This document shows positions 1 to 13,729 of a stretch of DNA of 64,000 nt, one piece after another. Below the pieces are notes generated by a model. It searched no databases. It saw only the letters and a list, made by a program, of their open reading frames with translations, and was not told the origin of the DNA. Source of the DNA: Penelope pileata (lineage: Eukaryota; Chordata; Aves; Galliformes; Cracidae); the NCBI GenBank assembly GCA_013396635.1, contig WBMW01003833.1, forward strand, positions 233,025 through 297,024, given 5' to 3'. Within the stretch, counting starts at the first letter, position 1. Each line of letters begins with the position of its first letter. The translations under genes were made by a program, and so were the position numbers.

Positions 1-3000
1 CCAGTGTTGACATAGATATGTTTGAAATGCCATCAAGAAAAGACAACAGTGACTGTATTAGAGGTTTGTTTACCACTGGCCTGGGAGATGGCTTTCCTCA
101 CCAAGAAATCCACATTTTCCTTTAAAAAGAAGTCCACATCCCAGATAAGAAACAAAATAAGGCTGTGTTTTTTCGTATTTCTTTGTATTTCCCACCTCCC
201 CTTGTCTATCTCCTTTTCAGACATCAGAGGACCATGCCATCAAACTCAAGGCAAGGGCCTGACAACCATGGATAATGGTGGTAAGAGTCAGTTGTCAGCC
301 AAACAGATGTTTTAGCTACCAAGTAGTGCCTGCTTTTTTTAGCAACAGTAACATAATACTGTCGTGTATTGGGATCACAATTTGCTTTATCCAGATATTC
401 ATGCTGTGTTGCACTGTTACAGTACCAATTATTCCACAATTTTTAATGATATATTACATTTTCTCTTGTACAGGTAAAAATTCACATCTGTGTTTGCTGA
501 ATCCCACATATGGATTCCAGGAACAATTTCTAATAGCTCAAGATCAGGCTAAATTAAAATGTTATGCTCTAGAACACTTACGTCCCCTTCTCACTGTGAC
601 TTGATTTTAAAATGTTCTAAGTGCACTTTATAGTTGTTATCCTAACAATCCTCAGAAAAACTCTTGTGTGACCCAGCTGGTATGATTTCTGTTTCGCATC
701 AAACTATTGAGAAATATGTTTTCTTCCATTTTATGTACTTGTAATAGGTTCACTTTCCAGTGCTTCACCAGCTTGTTTATGTGAATATTACATTCAATTG
801 TGCAAAGTCATGCTGTAGCACATCTACTGCTTCCTCCTTATTCAGAAGGTCAATCATTCTCTCAAAAAGTGAAATTAAATTAATGTGGCATGATTTTACT
901 CTTGACAAAAATGTGGACTGCTTATTATCTTGCTATTGGCCAGACGCTCTAAGGCTGATTATAGAAGTTCAAATAACAAGTCAGAAACCAGTTGAGGATT
1001 TGAAGCTAGCTGAATCTACAATTCTGGTCTTTTTTTTCCCCTCTTCTTAAAGCTTAGAAAAAAAAAAAAAAAAGGAAGAAGAAAAAAAATTTGTCCTTCT
1101 TAAGTCCTTTGAGACCTCACTTGTTTTCCATGATCCATGAGTTCTTAATGATAATCATTTAATGGTTCAGATTGTTTCAGCTATTTCCTTAAATACTCCA
1201 GGGTAAATTTCCTTACAGCTTGCAATTTGAATATATCTAGCCCAGCTGAACAGATTTAACCTATTTTTTTCTTATTCTCCATATTCCAGTTTGTTTCTAG
1301 CTTTAATTGTTCTAAGTATCTGTTAGGAATTAACCTTTTACTGTAGAGACTTCAGCAAAGAAGACAATGAACAATTAATCTTCGTCTTCTGTTATTTCCT
1401 CTTCTTCTCTTGGTTAATGCTGTCCTATCAAAGTCAGCTCCAGCAATACGCTCCAGACCACTGCCTTACATTACACTGGTTAGAGAACATATCATTAAAT
1501 GGTTTCTTTTTGGTTTAATGTTTATTAAACAGTTACACTGACCTGAGGTAATCTAGGGTAGTGCTTCTTCACATTATCCAGCCACTCCTGCTCTTCTAGG
1601 AGACATGAGAAAGCAGCACACAAAACCACTAGGAAAAAAAAAAGAGTGGCTCACTTGCAAGCAAACACACAATTGGGGAAACGAAATTTTAAAGTAACAG
1701 GTCCTAGCTTAGCTTTCTTGTTCATAAATTAAAATCTTTCTGGTGGTGTTTTATAAGATGGCCAGTGGATTTTTCCTCTGAAGAAGAAAACTTCTGAGGA
1801 ATACTGCTGAGGATACTGTAACAGAGGGAATTCAGAATGAGGCTTAGCATGCAGCTGGTTTTCTGGATGATCTCAGGCTGATCACTTACGTACGACCCCA
1901 AAGCACCAGCTTCCTCCAGTCTGTAAAACAAACCTAGCTGATTGCTAACTGATTGCTATAAGGCATTTTAAGCTGTTCGCAAAGACCACTGCTATACAAA
2001 CCTTCTTTACTGGATTGGTCAAGCATACTGTTGTAGAACCAGAGAGCTGAGACTAGTCTGAGTACAGCAACATGTTTTCTTTGGTAAAGGTGCAATTTGG
2101 AGACTGAGATTTTATCTTTGAAACCACATTTGAAAGACATATAAAAATGCCCAATAAAACATGTTGGATTCTTAATCCATTGTGCAATTACTCATTTCAA
2201 ATTATAGCAGCAGCACTAAAACACAGGTGGGGTAATTTCTAAGAAAATCAGAAGATATAATCGTATGACAACATTCTTGTGCAGTCCTAGCGTATGCAAA
2301 ATGCCTACTTGAGGAGGTCTGCTGCTAATGCATGAGCATTGTGGAATAGGGTTCATTTCAAGCAAGAAGGTCTTTACCATGCAGCTATCAATGTGAAATT
2401 TTGTTTTCTGGGCATCAAGTAGAATGTACCCACTGTCTGTGATTTAAGACTTACCGAGCATGCCAAGAAAATATCAGCCTACTCTTGGCAGTGGGAATTG
2501 CATTTGTGTAACAATAAGCTTTAAAATCCTGTTAAGAAACATTGTCTGATCTGTAACATGGGACTCATTCATTTTGTTGTTGTCATTTTACTTAAAAGAA
2601 AAAAATTGATCACGAGACATTTTTCCAAAAATTTGTAGGGTACTTCAGATTTTTTTTTTTTTTTAATTAAACAACAACAACAAAACTGATTGAGTAATAG
2701 CTCCATCCAGTACCTATTTAAGGTTGTTTATAATGTAAAGGAGAATGTTTGTTGTAAGTGTCTCCTGGACACGCTGCTGTCCCTACACTATCTCACAATG
2801 TGAATTGCACAAGAATTTCAAAACCACTGCCTAAAGTTAGGCTCTTAAATCTACATGCAAGTACTTAGAGTCAAGTTGCTCGGCACTTCTGAATACCAGA
2901 CCTTGCATTCATTTGACAAAATACAGAGCAGAGAGGGAGAAAGATTAAGCAAGGGACAAGGAAAGGCCAGGGAGCTAAAATGCTCACATGCAGTGCGAAG

Positions 3001-3153
3001 AACAAGAGGTTCAAGACACTGCGCTGCTCTCCAGATGAGTACTGTAACTTTCAGTGCTTATGTATTTATGCAAAGTAGAAGAGGTCCATCTGAAAAAAAC
3101 TGGAATTGAAACTTACTGCAGTGGTGAAGGTACCCGCCAGAGCTGATGAAAAA

Positions 3154-3190
3154 TAGATTCCAGTACTGTAAAAGTAGATTCCAGTACTGT
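3154..3190. repeat. Tandem duplication, 16-bp exact unit at 21-bp period
   Basis: TAGATTCCAGTACTGT occurs at 3154-3169 and again at 3175-3190 with AAAAG between. A recent local duplication in the 3' flank. Confidence 0.9.
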
Positions 3191-6100
3191 GGCTCAAGGA
3201 GAATAAGTCTGAACCTGGGCTTTCACATAGGCCCAAACAAGCTTCCACATAGGGAATTATTTCTAGATCAAGGACTTTTCTTGATATAGTCATGGAAGTT
3301 TTAAACAGTTCCATATTTGTCCCAATACAGACTAGAAGCTCACTTTATGGATTACATTTATGTTTGTTCTTGCAGAAGTCCAGTCTTGTTCTCTGCCCCA
3401 CTGTGATCATTTATTAAAATCTTGATTATAGATTCATGCTCAGCAGGAAAACTGCCCATAAGTTCTCTTAGTTCTCTCACAATCAGAGACAAGGTTTGCT
3501 GCCTTGTGGAATTGGCAAGATGCTCCTTCCTGAGATGCCTTAAGGTTGCCATTGACCTCAGGATAGCTGCAGAAGGCAGGAACAGCTGGGTCTGCACAGC
3601 TCCCATCCCCTGGCACAATGGTTTCTGGGGAAGGAAATGCTATTATAATTTGTATCCTCAGCCCCTTGGCTGCTAACCAAACTATCATAACTCTGAGCAA
3701 GACAGACACTCACACCCAGCAAGGGCACAGGCCGGATGCAGGGAACAGGAACTGGGGACAATGGGAAGAATCTGGGGTGCAGCAGCAGCAGCCACAAGCT
3801 GTCCTCTAGTTTGCGCTGAGAGTCAGCACCTTGAGCAATTGCTTCGTTATGGAAAGATGCAAACTAGGGAAAACCACCAGATCTAGAGATGGCAGAGTGC
3901 TGGCAAGAGATTCACTTTGTGCTCATTGTGGACTACAGATGCATTGCTTCTAAATTGGCAGTAACTACTGACAGTCAATTTTCACTATTTTTAATGTCTA
4001 ATTTCTTTTTTAAGAAGCTTTGCATGTGTCTTTTCTGCATATTTGGGACAGGTAGCCCCAGTCTTCCATTTGGGATGGAATCCTGCTCACTGTGAGTACT
4101 AACAGTACCCAGATAGTACCCAAACACCTCTCAGTCAACAGCACTGTGAGGAGTACCATTAGTGAGTGATCTGACTGTCTGCAGTGGGTTGTGGTTCAGT
4201 TTGGAGGCATTGCACACAATACCAAAAAGGAACATGGATGCTAAAGAATGCTTCTGCTAGAACTCGAGTCAACGTTTGCTCTGGAAATCCACTCTGTCCT
4301 GCTGGCACAGTATTTCTTCATTAATTACTGAAGAGTGAGTGGTAATGGTCAAGGAACTGAAACTCATTATTGTATTCAATTATCTGGAGGCCAATTCTAC
4401 AACTGGTTCTGGTTCAAAGGCGATTTCATTGGGACTGTGCACTGGCAGAAGCAATTCTGTGAACAGAAACATAGTAGAACTGAGTGGAGAGAGGAATATT
4501 TAAACAAGTTTTATACCTGGAGTTCTTTTGCTTTGCCTCTTCAACTTTGCTAGCATCCAAAGCTCAGGAGAGCTGATCTGGATGAAAATGCAAAATGGGA
4601 TGTGAGATGAGGAAATATCCAAAGGAGCCTGAGGATGTGATTATTCTAGTGAACTGAATGCGCCAACTGGCATAGAACAACCCACGTCCATTGTACTAAA
4701 CCCCAATTCTTGTCTGACTGAGAGCTGCCCGAATCCAAACCACAAGCAGTTAGCTCATGTCGTATATAACAGAAATGTGATTTTTCTCTAAACAGGAACG
4801 ACTACATTCTAGGCTTGATCAGAGCTTTGGAGATTTTTCCTTCAATTCAGGAGGTTTTGGACAAAACTATATAATTTGGTTAATTACTTTTCAGGCTTCC
4901 TATTAGTTAATGTATACAGTTTTACTATGTGCAAACGGAAGTGCAGTGAAGAGTGAACATCTATGAAGGATTACCTATAAACTCTGTAAGTGGATACTTT
5001 ACAGCCCGTCCTCTCCTCCCTCATGGTATATGTATTACGTTGTATAATCTCTTGTAATGACAATTTATTGTGGTAGTACAAGGTAGAAATACACTGCACT
5101 TACATGGCACCTTGCAGGTAAATGCCTCACAATCTTTCACAAAGAGCAAATTAAAGGTTGTGTTTATGGGGATCAAAAAATAGCTCACATCAGAAAGCAT
5201 TCACTTTATGAGTACAGGATTTTTATTGCTAGGTGCCAAAACTGCCCTCTTAAGAACTTAGACTATCCAAATAACTCCTATATACCACCTTTGCACCTCT
5301 GTATTGTTTTCAAAATCCATACTTGAGTATGATTTCATCCACTGTGATTTCATTTTGGTATAATGCCATTGCCTTTAACAACATTATACCAGCTTTGAAT
5401 TGTACTTGAAAGCAGACTCTGGACCTTTGCAGTTATAATTGCAGTTATCACTCCTTATAGAGTTCACACAGCAATGAAAGTAGAGAACTCCCAGTGACTG
5501 AATTTTCCATTATCCTTTTAAATTTGCATTTTTCTCAATAGCAGCTGCATAATCAAAAAGAGATTCATTTAATTTGCATTTAATATGTTTTAATTTTAAT
5601 AAATTTTAAACTGTTTCTCATAGTCATTTGTAGTATCTTTTACCATTGGGCTGCAAGTGTAGGTTTAATAATAAAACTCAGGAAATATTATTCCATAAAT
5701 TGATCCTGCAAAGGAAAAGCACCTTGAAAATCCAATTTTCCTTGAAGCTGGCTTTATTATCCTTGTTATCTTTTTGTTATAAAAATTCCCAGACTACAAA
5801 TACCTGAAATTGTACCTCAAACTGGATATGCAAAGAATCTGGAATTAAAGAGATGGATGCAGAAGAACCTGTATAACATGGCATCTTGCCTACGAGAGCA
5901 CAGCTACTATAGGTTTGATTGCCTATCAGTCTAAAATTAGTCTGGCAAAAATGAGGTAAAAATGTGAAGTCTAAAGAAAAAGGAAGTATAAAAGATGTGG
6001 AGAAATCTTGGATTCAGACACACTGCAACCAGACATTCTTTGCACATTTATTCTATTTCATGGCTGAACTGTGAAGAATTTTGCGAGACAATGTTCTCTC

Positions 6101-8144
6101 TAAAAGGACCTTGCTATACAGATGGGCCAGAATTCGGAAGTTTTAGTTTCGATAGTTTTGAATTTCTGTGCATGTCAGCATAAATGTTTGGAACCTGAGG
6201 TGTAGATTAGCTCCCATAGTTTTAGTTCTGCGTCATATATATCAAAAAAAGGAAACATAGCAACCCAATTTTCATAAGAATAGCCGTTTTGGAGAGATTC
6301 ACTGAACAGGCCATGCTACTACTCTGTTATCAAGCACAGGCCAAAATCTTTTTTTTTTTTTTTTTTATCTAAAATCCAAATGTTGCCCTTGCTATGAGAG
6401 CAACCTCCTTCACTGTGCAGTAATTTTTTATTTAATATAATGGGAAGAAGAGAGATCTCCTTTGCCAGTAAACAGATGTCCACCAAAAAGTTTTTACTAA
6501 CTGATCAATTGCAAAATCCCTCACTGCAATCCTTTACAAAATAAGATGCCCTATGTCCTTCCTCCCACCCCAAGTTTAGCTGCCAAAACTTACATACAAA
6601 ATTATTACTGTAATGTTTTATAGTCACTGGGAAAAAAATATCCATTTGGTCTTGCAGAATGATGTGAAATGAATCTCTGGCCTCAAAAGAAAAAAAAAAG
6701 TCTATTAAAAGTAGCTCTTTTTCCTCCCTCCTCCCTCTCCCAGGCCCCTTTTGCTCCCCTCCCCCAACAATAAAGGATGTTTTGGAACAGCCTTTTCAGG
6801 AAACATTTCCACAGTAAAATGCAGCATCATTTATAATATTTAAAGCTACATTTTTGTTGAGATGGCTTGGCAGGCTTTGCTTGCAAATCTGGCAGGATAT
6901 GGCCAGCTGAGAGTTAGCACTAACAAACTGAGGATATGCTGACACAACAGAATGCTTTAATCATCATTGCAGCAAGCAGGACAAGATCTTCTCCTGCACT
7001 GCCAGCTCTTCCCAGTGTGAGAACCAATGGTGCTGCGTATTTCTCCTTCCCTCCCCTGCCTCTAGAGAGTACAGTTTTCCCTTGCTGTTTCTACTGAACT
7101 AAAAAAACCTTGTTGGGTAACATCAATAATATAATGAGCAATGGATATTCCTCTTGGCCAATGCTGTCATGAAAATGCTGCACATTTCCAGCACAAAAAG
7201 GAAGCTTAATGATTAAAAAGAAAGTCCTAGACCCATTTAGAAGGACTATACTCATTTGCAGCTAAGGCTTTTCTACCTTGCCATGCATGCCCTTTTCTAA
7301 AGCAGAGCTGAAAGTTCTATTCAGTTAGCAATATAATAATTAGAAACTTGTCCCATTTCAGAGTTGAAAACTGATATTAGCCATCTGCAAAAATCTATTG
7401 AAGTAAATCAGTTTCACATTTAAAAGAAGTCCCAAATAATTTTACCCTGAATATCTAGTAGTTACTGCTTTGAGTGGGGCTCCTGTGATAGGGTGCAGAG
7501 AATTCCTGCTGTACCATCTAGATGAGTTACAATGCAGACATTATGCTCTTGCATTAACCTAGCACAGGATTTGATACAGCAAAGACCTGTGTCATGAAAG
7601 AGAGTATGAACTCAAGTAACTATTCATACTTTGGGAGCCTATCAGTGTATATACTCTTGTTTTCTTTCTTTGTTTAACTTCTTGCAAGTACAAAGTCTCA
7701 TAATGCAATTGGCTGTTGCAAAGAATAAATGTAAAGGGCTGTAAGAGGCAGCCTAGGCAATTGGACTATGTACTGTTCTGATGTCATTTCTCATCTGTGG
7801 ATCTGGAATAGGACAGCATAAAAATTCCTTACTGCTTCCTTCCTTTGCTTGCCTTGCCTTGGTGTGTAAGTGACTTTAAATGGTGCTGGTCTCTATGAGG
7901 CCAAGGATAGCAGGGCTCTCTAATCTCATTTAGGAACTTTAGGTGCCTTCCATACAAATAATTACTGTTAGGGTACATTTCAAAGATTACATACTGAATG
8001 TGTTGGTATTTTCACAAGTGCGCAGCTTTTACACAGAACACTAAGGTGCAGATAGCAGGGTACCATAAACAGGGATCCACTCTGTAGTCTTTGAAAAAGA
8101 GTATTTGCCTATTCGAGCAAATTTACTAGGTCTGATGAATTGTA

Positions 8145-8352
8145 GAATCATTAGAGTTGGAAGGGACCTTTAAAGGCCACCTGGTCCAACTCCCTGCAAT
8201 GAACAGGGACACCTACAGCTAGGTCAGGGTGCTCAGAGCCTGGTCCAGCCTGACCTTGAACGTCTCCAGGGATGGGGCATCCACCAGCTCTCTGGGCAAC
8301 CTAGTCCAGTGTTTCACCACCCTTATCATAAAAACTTTTTTCCTTATATCCA
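8145..8352 (-). repeat. CR1 LINE 3'-end fragment (minus orientation)
   Basis: It begins TAGAATCATTAGAGTTGGAA and continues through recognisable CR1 3'-UTR phrases: AGGGACCTTTAAAGGCCACC, TCCAACTCCCTGCA, GGATGGGGCATCCACCAGCT, CTCTCTGGGCAACC and TTCACCACCCTTATCATAAA. Consensus CR1 reads the other way, so the element's 3' end is at 8145. It is diverged and 5'-truncated, as most avian CR1 copies are. The boundary near 8352 is approximate. Confidence 0.9.
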
Positions 8353-9597
8353 AATGAATGAGCAGACCCAGTGAAATTACACTGTCTCCACATCCTGAGC
8401 AGCAGTTGCTGAAACTTGTTTCCAGCTCTACGCTGAAATTTGAGCAAATATATAGCTCCCACGCTGAACAGAAACCCAGCTGAATTCATATGGCTCTGAA
8501 AGTCAGTGTGTGGCAGGACTGATGAAACAGGGAGCCAGACAGCAATGCAGGACTCACCAGAAGCAAAAATATTTACATCTAAATATTCTTTTTATACTGG
8601 AAAATGAATGGTGTAGATTTTGAGGCAACCCACAGAGTGTATGAGCAAAAACGTAAGAAGCAGCAATTTTTTTCTGTCTGGAGTTCTTCCACTCACAGTT
8701 CACTAATTACTAGTAGTTAATTATTGCTGGTTAGGAGCTGTACTATGAATGAATGTTATACGTGTCCTTGCTTATGTGCACACAGACATATATAACAATA
8801 TAATAATACTGCAACTGAAGCCTTGAAATCTTTCCCTGACCCTGACTTTCTTTTCTTCTTGGGTCAGTCATTGGCTACTGATGGTTTTCTTAAAGCTAGT
8901 GAGCAATACTTAATGTGCTGCTTCTTCAGTCTGATTTCATACCTACATCTGGTATTTGAAAATGAATAATCAGAAATTGGTTTTGCTACAATTACCAGCT
9001 CATTCAGAGCTAGTTAGTGCTCATGGGTGCGAAAGGATATTGCTGTATTTATGTAGTTGAAGACACATTTATGTAGCTGGTTTTTAAACACCACAGACAA
9101 GGCAGCTGGAATGGGATTTAAGACCAGACGTAATTTCTTCCTATGCTTGAAAGAAAAACTGAAGCACTTGACAGGTGTATGATTGAGCTGCTGATTTGGG
9201 AGGTGGTTTTTATTTTATTTTTTTTCCTCATTTATGTTTTCCTCCTTCTATAAATCTCTAGCTGCAGCTTTATATTGCTTGCTTACGAAGTTGATGTTAC
9301 CTTCATTTAAGTGAGAGATGTTACCTATCATTCAAAAGGAAAAAGTCCCATTAAAATGTACTCAACTTCAGAACAGAATTTACAATTGCAAATCAAATAT
9401 TGAATCCTGATCCCCCAGGGCTTAACTGTACCAGTGGTGAGTTGAGACTAAGAGCATGCACGCTGAAGTGAAAGCGCAGGGCAGGCCTTCTGCACTTGTC
9501 AAGTTTTGTAACAGAAGTCATGACAACAGTTATCAGGAAGTCCATTTTCTAGGCTTCAGTATCTTAGACTACTGAGGGCTGCCTATGTCAGGAAAAG

Positions 9598-10138
9598 TGC
9601 GGCACTCTGCCCAGTGTGGCCTCACCTTGAGCACTGTGTGCAGGTTTGGGCACCACAGTATCAGAAGGACATACAACTATTGTCCATACAAATACTAGGG
9701 AGTGTCCGAAGGAGAGCTATGAAAATGTTGAAGGGTCTGGAGGGCAAGATGTAAGAGGAGTGACTGAGGTCACTTCTAGAGAAGAGGAAACTGAGGGAAG
9801 GCCTCATGGCGGCCTACAGCTTCCTCAGGAGGGGAGTGGAGGGTCAGCGTTGATCTCTGCTCTCTGGTGACAGCAACAGGGCCCGAGGGAATGGCATGGA
9901 GCTGCGTCAGGGGAGGGTCAGGTGGAGATTAGGAAAAGGTTCTTCACCAGAGGGTGGTGGGCATGGAACAGGCTCTGGGCAGCGGGCACAGCCCCACACT
10001 GCTGGAGCTCAGGGAGCACTTGGACACTGCTCTCAGACATCGGGTTTGAATTTTGGATGATGCTGTGTGGAGCTGGGAGTTGGACTCAGTGATCCTAGTG
10101 GGTCCCTCAGAACTCAGGATAGTCTATGATTCCATGAT
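9598..10138 (+). repeat. CR1 LINE 3'-end fragment (plus orientation, about 540 bp)
   Basis: It carries the end of the CR1 ORF2 and the 3' UTR: TTGAGCACTGTGTGCAGGTT, GAGGGAAGGCCTCATGGCGG, TTCTTCACCAGAGGGTGGTG, GGACTCAGTGATCCTAGTGG and the terminal TCTATGATTCCATGA. It is the largest recognisable repeat in the window. An open frame at 9646-9870 belongs to this decayed element and is not a gene. The left boundary is approximate. Confidence 0.9.
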
Positions 10139-12798
10139 TTTTCACTGCTGTTATGGAAGCAGTGATTAAAATGGTCTTAATTGCCTTTAGTGTAATAATG
10201 GTCTTGCTGGAAATGTTTGTCTTATCTAAATTTTCATTTTAGAACATTGACAGAAATATTTTCTAGAGAAATGATCACCAGTGAATATTGTCTGAAGAAG
10301 CTCGTATTTCCTATTAGATAAAGAACTTTCTGCTTCTGCAAGAAAAATGTTGATGACCAGCTGATGTTTGGCATGGTGAGGGAAACAGGCAGACAGTTGC
10401 TGGATATGTGCAGGTATACCCAATGACTTCACGTGATATGCCTCCAGCTTTTTTTCTACTGCAAAAGCAGATGAGTGTAAAATATAAGGCAGAACAACAG
10501 CTCAGAAGTTTTAAAACCGGTGAAAATGTACCAGGATCCCACTCAGCACATCGTCTCTAAGATGTTACCATGTATTGAACAGATGACTAAGGAAAGACAG
10601 TAAAACACAAGCGAACTGAAGTTCTTCAAAGAAAGGCATAGATCAGCTGACTGGTTCTATTTTTGAGCTGTTAAATGGTTTTAGGGGCATTGAAGATCAA
10701 AAACCAAGTTGTTCACTTATGGCACGGCCCATACTAACCAAAACTCCAGAGTGTCTGACAGTTTACTTATAAACTCCCATTAGCAAGGTTTTTTTGTTGT
10801 TTTGTTTTTAATAAATAAAATCCCGTAGAAACAAAAAGTATTTACAATTAGATCAAAATTCTAAATATAATTCACAAGAGAAAACATTATTTTTTGAGAA
10901 AATGTTTTCATATCCTCATAACAGTCATTTGTTCTAAATTAGTACATAGCAATTGTCCATCAAATGAACATTTTTCCCTTAAGACCTATTCTTGTAGAAA
11001 AGTATTTTAGGCAAAACTTCCTAACCATGATGTAACCGTTTAGAATCAGAACATTCCTGTGATTAGTAATTCACATAAAAATTAACATTTTCCATGGCTT
11101 GAGGAAAACACAGTGAACAACTATTAAAATGTAAGAGAAGCCAGGATGTAGGGAGAACAATATATTTTATTAAAGCAGCTTATACAGTTGAATTAAAAGT
11201 ATAGGCTTTTGGGCATTTGGTCCCTTTTTAATAATAAAGGATAACACCTGTTCCTGCAAATCTGTCTTCTCTTTTATCCTTAGACCATTATGACTACCAT
11301 TACATTGCCACTCTCCAGATATATGCATTGTATATATCCATATTGGACTGAAATCCTTAAGCAGTGCCACTGCTAAACCGTTACTTTCAAAAATATTACC
11401 TCTTGCAATAAAGTAGAATTAAGTTCTTTGAGTTAATGTGCTTCTTAGTTACAGAGAAGTTCTTACTGTAACAAAGTCATTAATTTAATTTCATTGTCAA
11501 TGCATCTCTTCCACTGACCTTTACAAATAGTGTTTAATAATACTTATGTGAGAATACGCCCCAGAATTCCTTTTTATTTAAAACTAATTCTGGTACCTCA
11601 TTTCTAGTGATACCAATGTGAAATCAGATTGTGTAAGAGAAATGCAGTCTCAGATTAATATTTTCTACAGTGTGCTACTATTATAGGAATTCAGTGTTGG
11701 AGCTGTGGTCTATCTCAGTACCAGTTAGCCTTTGATATGTCCTCCTAGAGGAGGGGATGAACTCTGCAATTAAATAGAGGTTCTCCAATAAGTGGTAGAT
11801 GGCAAAACTTCAAATGGCCACAAATCAGTGTGCATGTAATTCCTGTTAGAATCTGATGCTCAGCTAGCACAATGTGCCTATCTTGAAAGTGCAGGAAACA
11901 TGAAATCTTGAGCATTAACATGTAACATTTCATTTGTTATAGGGCAATCTTTTCTAAGTTACCTGAAACTTAGTGAAGATCAAAGCTGCTCACTTAAGCC
12001 TCACACTGACTTCATCTCACTGAAATTTCATCTGTAGGTTTTAAACCTTGAGGCTGAATGATCCAAATCTCCAAAAACTTCCTGGTGGGCATAATGCTTA
12101 CTACTGACCATTGGCCCAGAGGTCATCTGAAATAAGTAGTAGGAAATATTTTCAGGTATAAGGCATGAGCATAAGGATTTATTTTAACATTTAACTCTGC
12201 CAGCCTCTTTATTGCATAGTTTGCACCAACTAAGATTTCCAAGGTCCACATTGGGAGTAAGGCCAATTTGGACTCAATGAAAATGAGCCTAACTCACATA
12301 TTCACAATTATATTCTCTTTTGGTCCACTTACCACCACTGAAAGTGTCTAAGCTTAAGGCACACTTTTTGCTACATACTTTTTGCATAAATAAAATCTGG
12401 ACACCATTTGGAAAAAGTAAGGGTATTCAATTACAGGCCACTCCTTGCTTCAATAATGTATGTTAGAATTAGTGGCTTTTTTTTTTTCCCCCCTAAAATT
12501 CCCTTCTCAGGCCCACCAGTGTGGGTCACACTTGCCTGACTTTCTCAAACACATTCACAAACAGTATTGGCCACAATACATTTGAATCTAAGGGAATCTC
12601 ACAACTGTACTGGGAATACCAAAAGACAGTGTAAATAAATTTACCTTCCAACAAATTTACTCACTCTTCTACGCTTTGCTCCCAGTGGAAATCTTATTTG
12701 ACATTATAGGGCAATATATAAAACAAAATTACCAACCTTAAAGCATTGAACCTCTCAAAGCATTCTTTTTCCCAGATATGATATTAATATCATTATTT

Positions 12799-12816
12799 CA
12801 AGTCAAGTCAAGTCAA
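12799..12816. repeat. (CAAGT)n pentanucleotide repeat
   Basis: TCAAGTCAAGTCAAGTCAA: three and a half pentanucleotide units in the 3' flank of PPARG. Confidence 0.85.
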
Positions 12817-13636
12817 ACTAAGACATTAGGGTTTCCATTACAGGTTTATGTTTTCAAGAATTAATTAAAACCTTGCTTTTGTTTAAGAGGAATCACTGTA
12901 TTCCAATTTTCCATGGCATTTTGGCTATGTTATTCAATAATAATTCATCAAATAATTTTGGCAGGTTGCAGGCCAAGCAGTATCATGCAAACCCATTCCA
13001 ACTGCAGGCTTCTCAGAGTGGCTGAAGGGCGCATTAGTGCTAGCTGCTCTGCCACATGCATTGCAGGCCATGGTGAGGGGGCAGCTGCACCTCACCTCTG
13101 TGTAGGCTGCTGCTCTGCCTGCCTCAGAACTGCATGAGCAGAGTAATTTAAAAGAATGCTTCTTAAGAGTGATGAGCAGTGCATATTCCTTAATTAATGC
13201 TTGAAATGGAGTCAAGTTTTTGGTTTTTGCCCATAAATGGCTTTATAGGTTTGCCCATAAATTGTGGGCCTTATTCTTACTTACACAAGGACCTCTTTAC
13301 AGAACTCTATCAGTGTAAAATTATATTATGGGTAGGCACAACTATTAGACCTCTCATGTCTAACTTTTACCCTTTATGCTCTCATAGGAAGTTATACCAA
13401 TCTATGATTCAATTTCATTGTTACTTTGCTGCTGCCTTGGGAGCACAGAATCAAACATAATACTTAAAATGTTTCCCTAGAAATGTTTAAGGAGAAATAT
13501 TTTTAAGTTGAAAATTTAACTTCATGCTTAACCAACTTCAGTGAATCAATCATACTGGAAAAGCAATTTTAAGAAATAAGATAGTTTAAAAAATTAATTC
13601 TGAAAATACTGCCAACAATTTCATGATATAGATACT

Positions 13637-13642
13637 TTTAAT
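13637..13642 (-). terminator. PPARG: Polyadenylation signal ATTAAA of PPARG
   Basis: On the minus strand the sequence reads ATTAAA inside a 16-nt palindrome (CTTTTAATATTAAAAG, 13635-13650). It lies about 186 nt after the stop codon. ATTAAA is the commonest variant of AATAAA. No AATAAA occurs between the stop codon and this point on the minus strand. Confidence 0.75.
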
Positions 13643-13729
13643 ATTAAAAGTAAATTGTAAATGTGTCTTTATAAACAATATGCATAAAATAGATCTACTA
13701 TACTAAGCTCTCTCTTTTTTAAATGCTGT

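Larger units (their letters stand above)
1..13606. other. 3' flanking intergenic DNA of PPARG, no recognised gene
   Basis: AT-rich unique DNA with many short stop-bounded frames and no recognisable protein. In mammals TSEN2 is the next gene on this side at some distance; I find no TSEN2-like segment here. It contains CR1 remnants (8145-8352, 9598-10138), homopolymer runs (for example 1058-1074, 2650-2666, 6350-6366), a 21-bp-period duplication (3154-3190) and slightly GC-richer patches at 3400-3800, 6720-7090 and 12965-13140. Confidence 0.6.

Noticed and set aside
3358..3797. Three overlapping minus-strand frames of 79-89 codons
   Set aside because: They overlap one another and match no family I recognise. 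A locally GC-richer patch explains the absence of stops.
4335..4553. A 72-codon plus-strand frame rich in aromatic residues
   Set aside because: No recognised domain, no splice context and no codon bias to support a gene.
9646..9870. A 74-codon plus-strand open frame
   Set aside because: It lies wholly within the CR1 remnant and is a decayed repeat, not a host gene.
1..13606. TSEN2, the mammalian downstream neighbour, was looked for
   Set aside because: No splice-endonuclease-like coding segment is seen on either strand.
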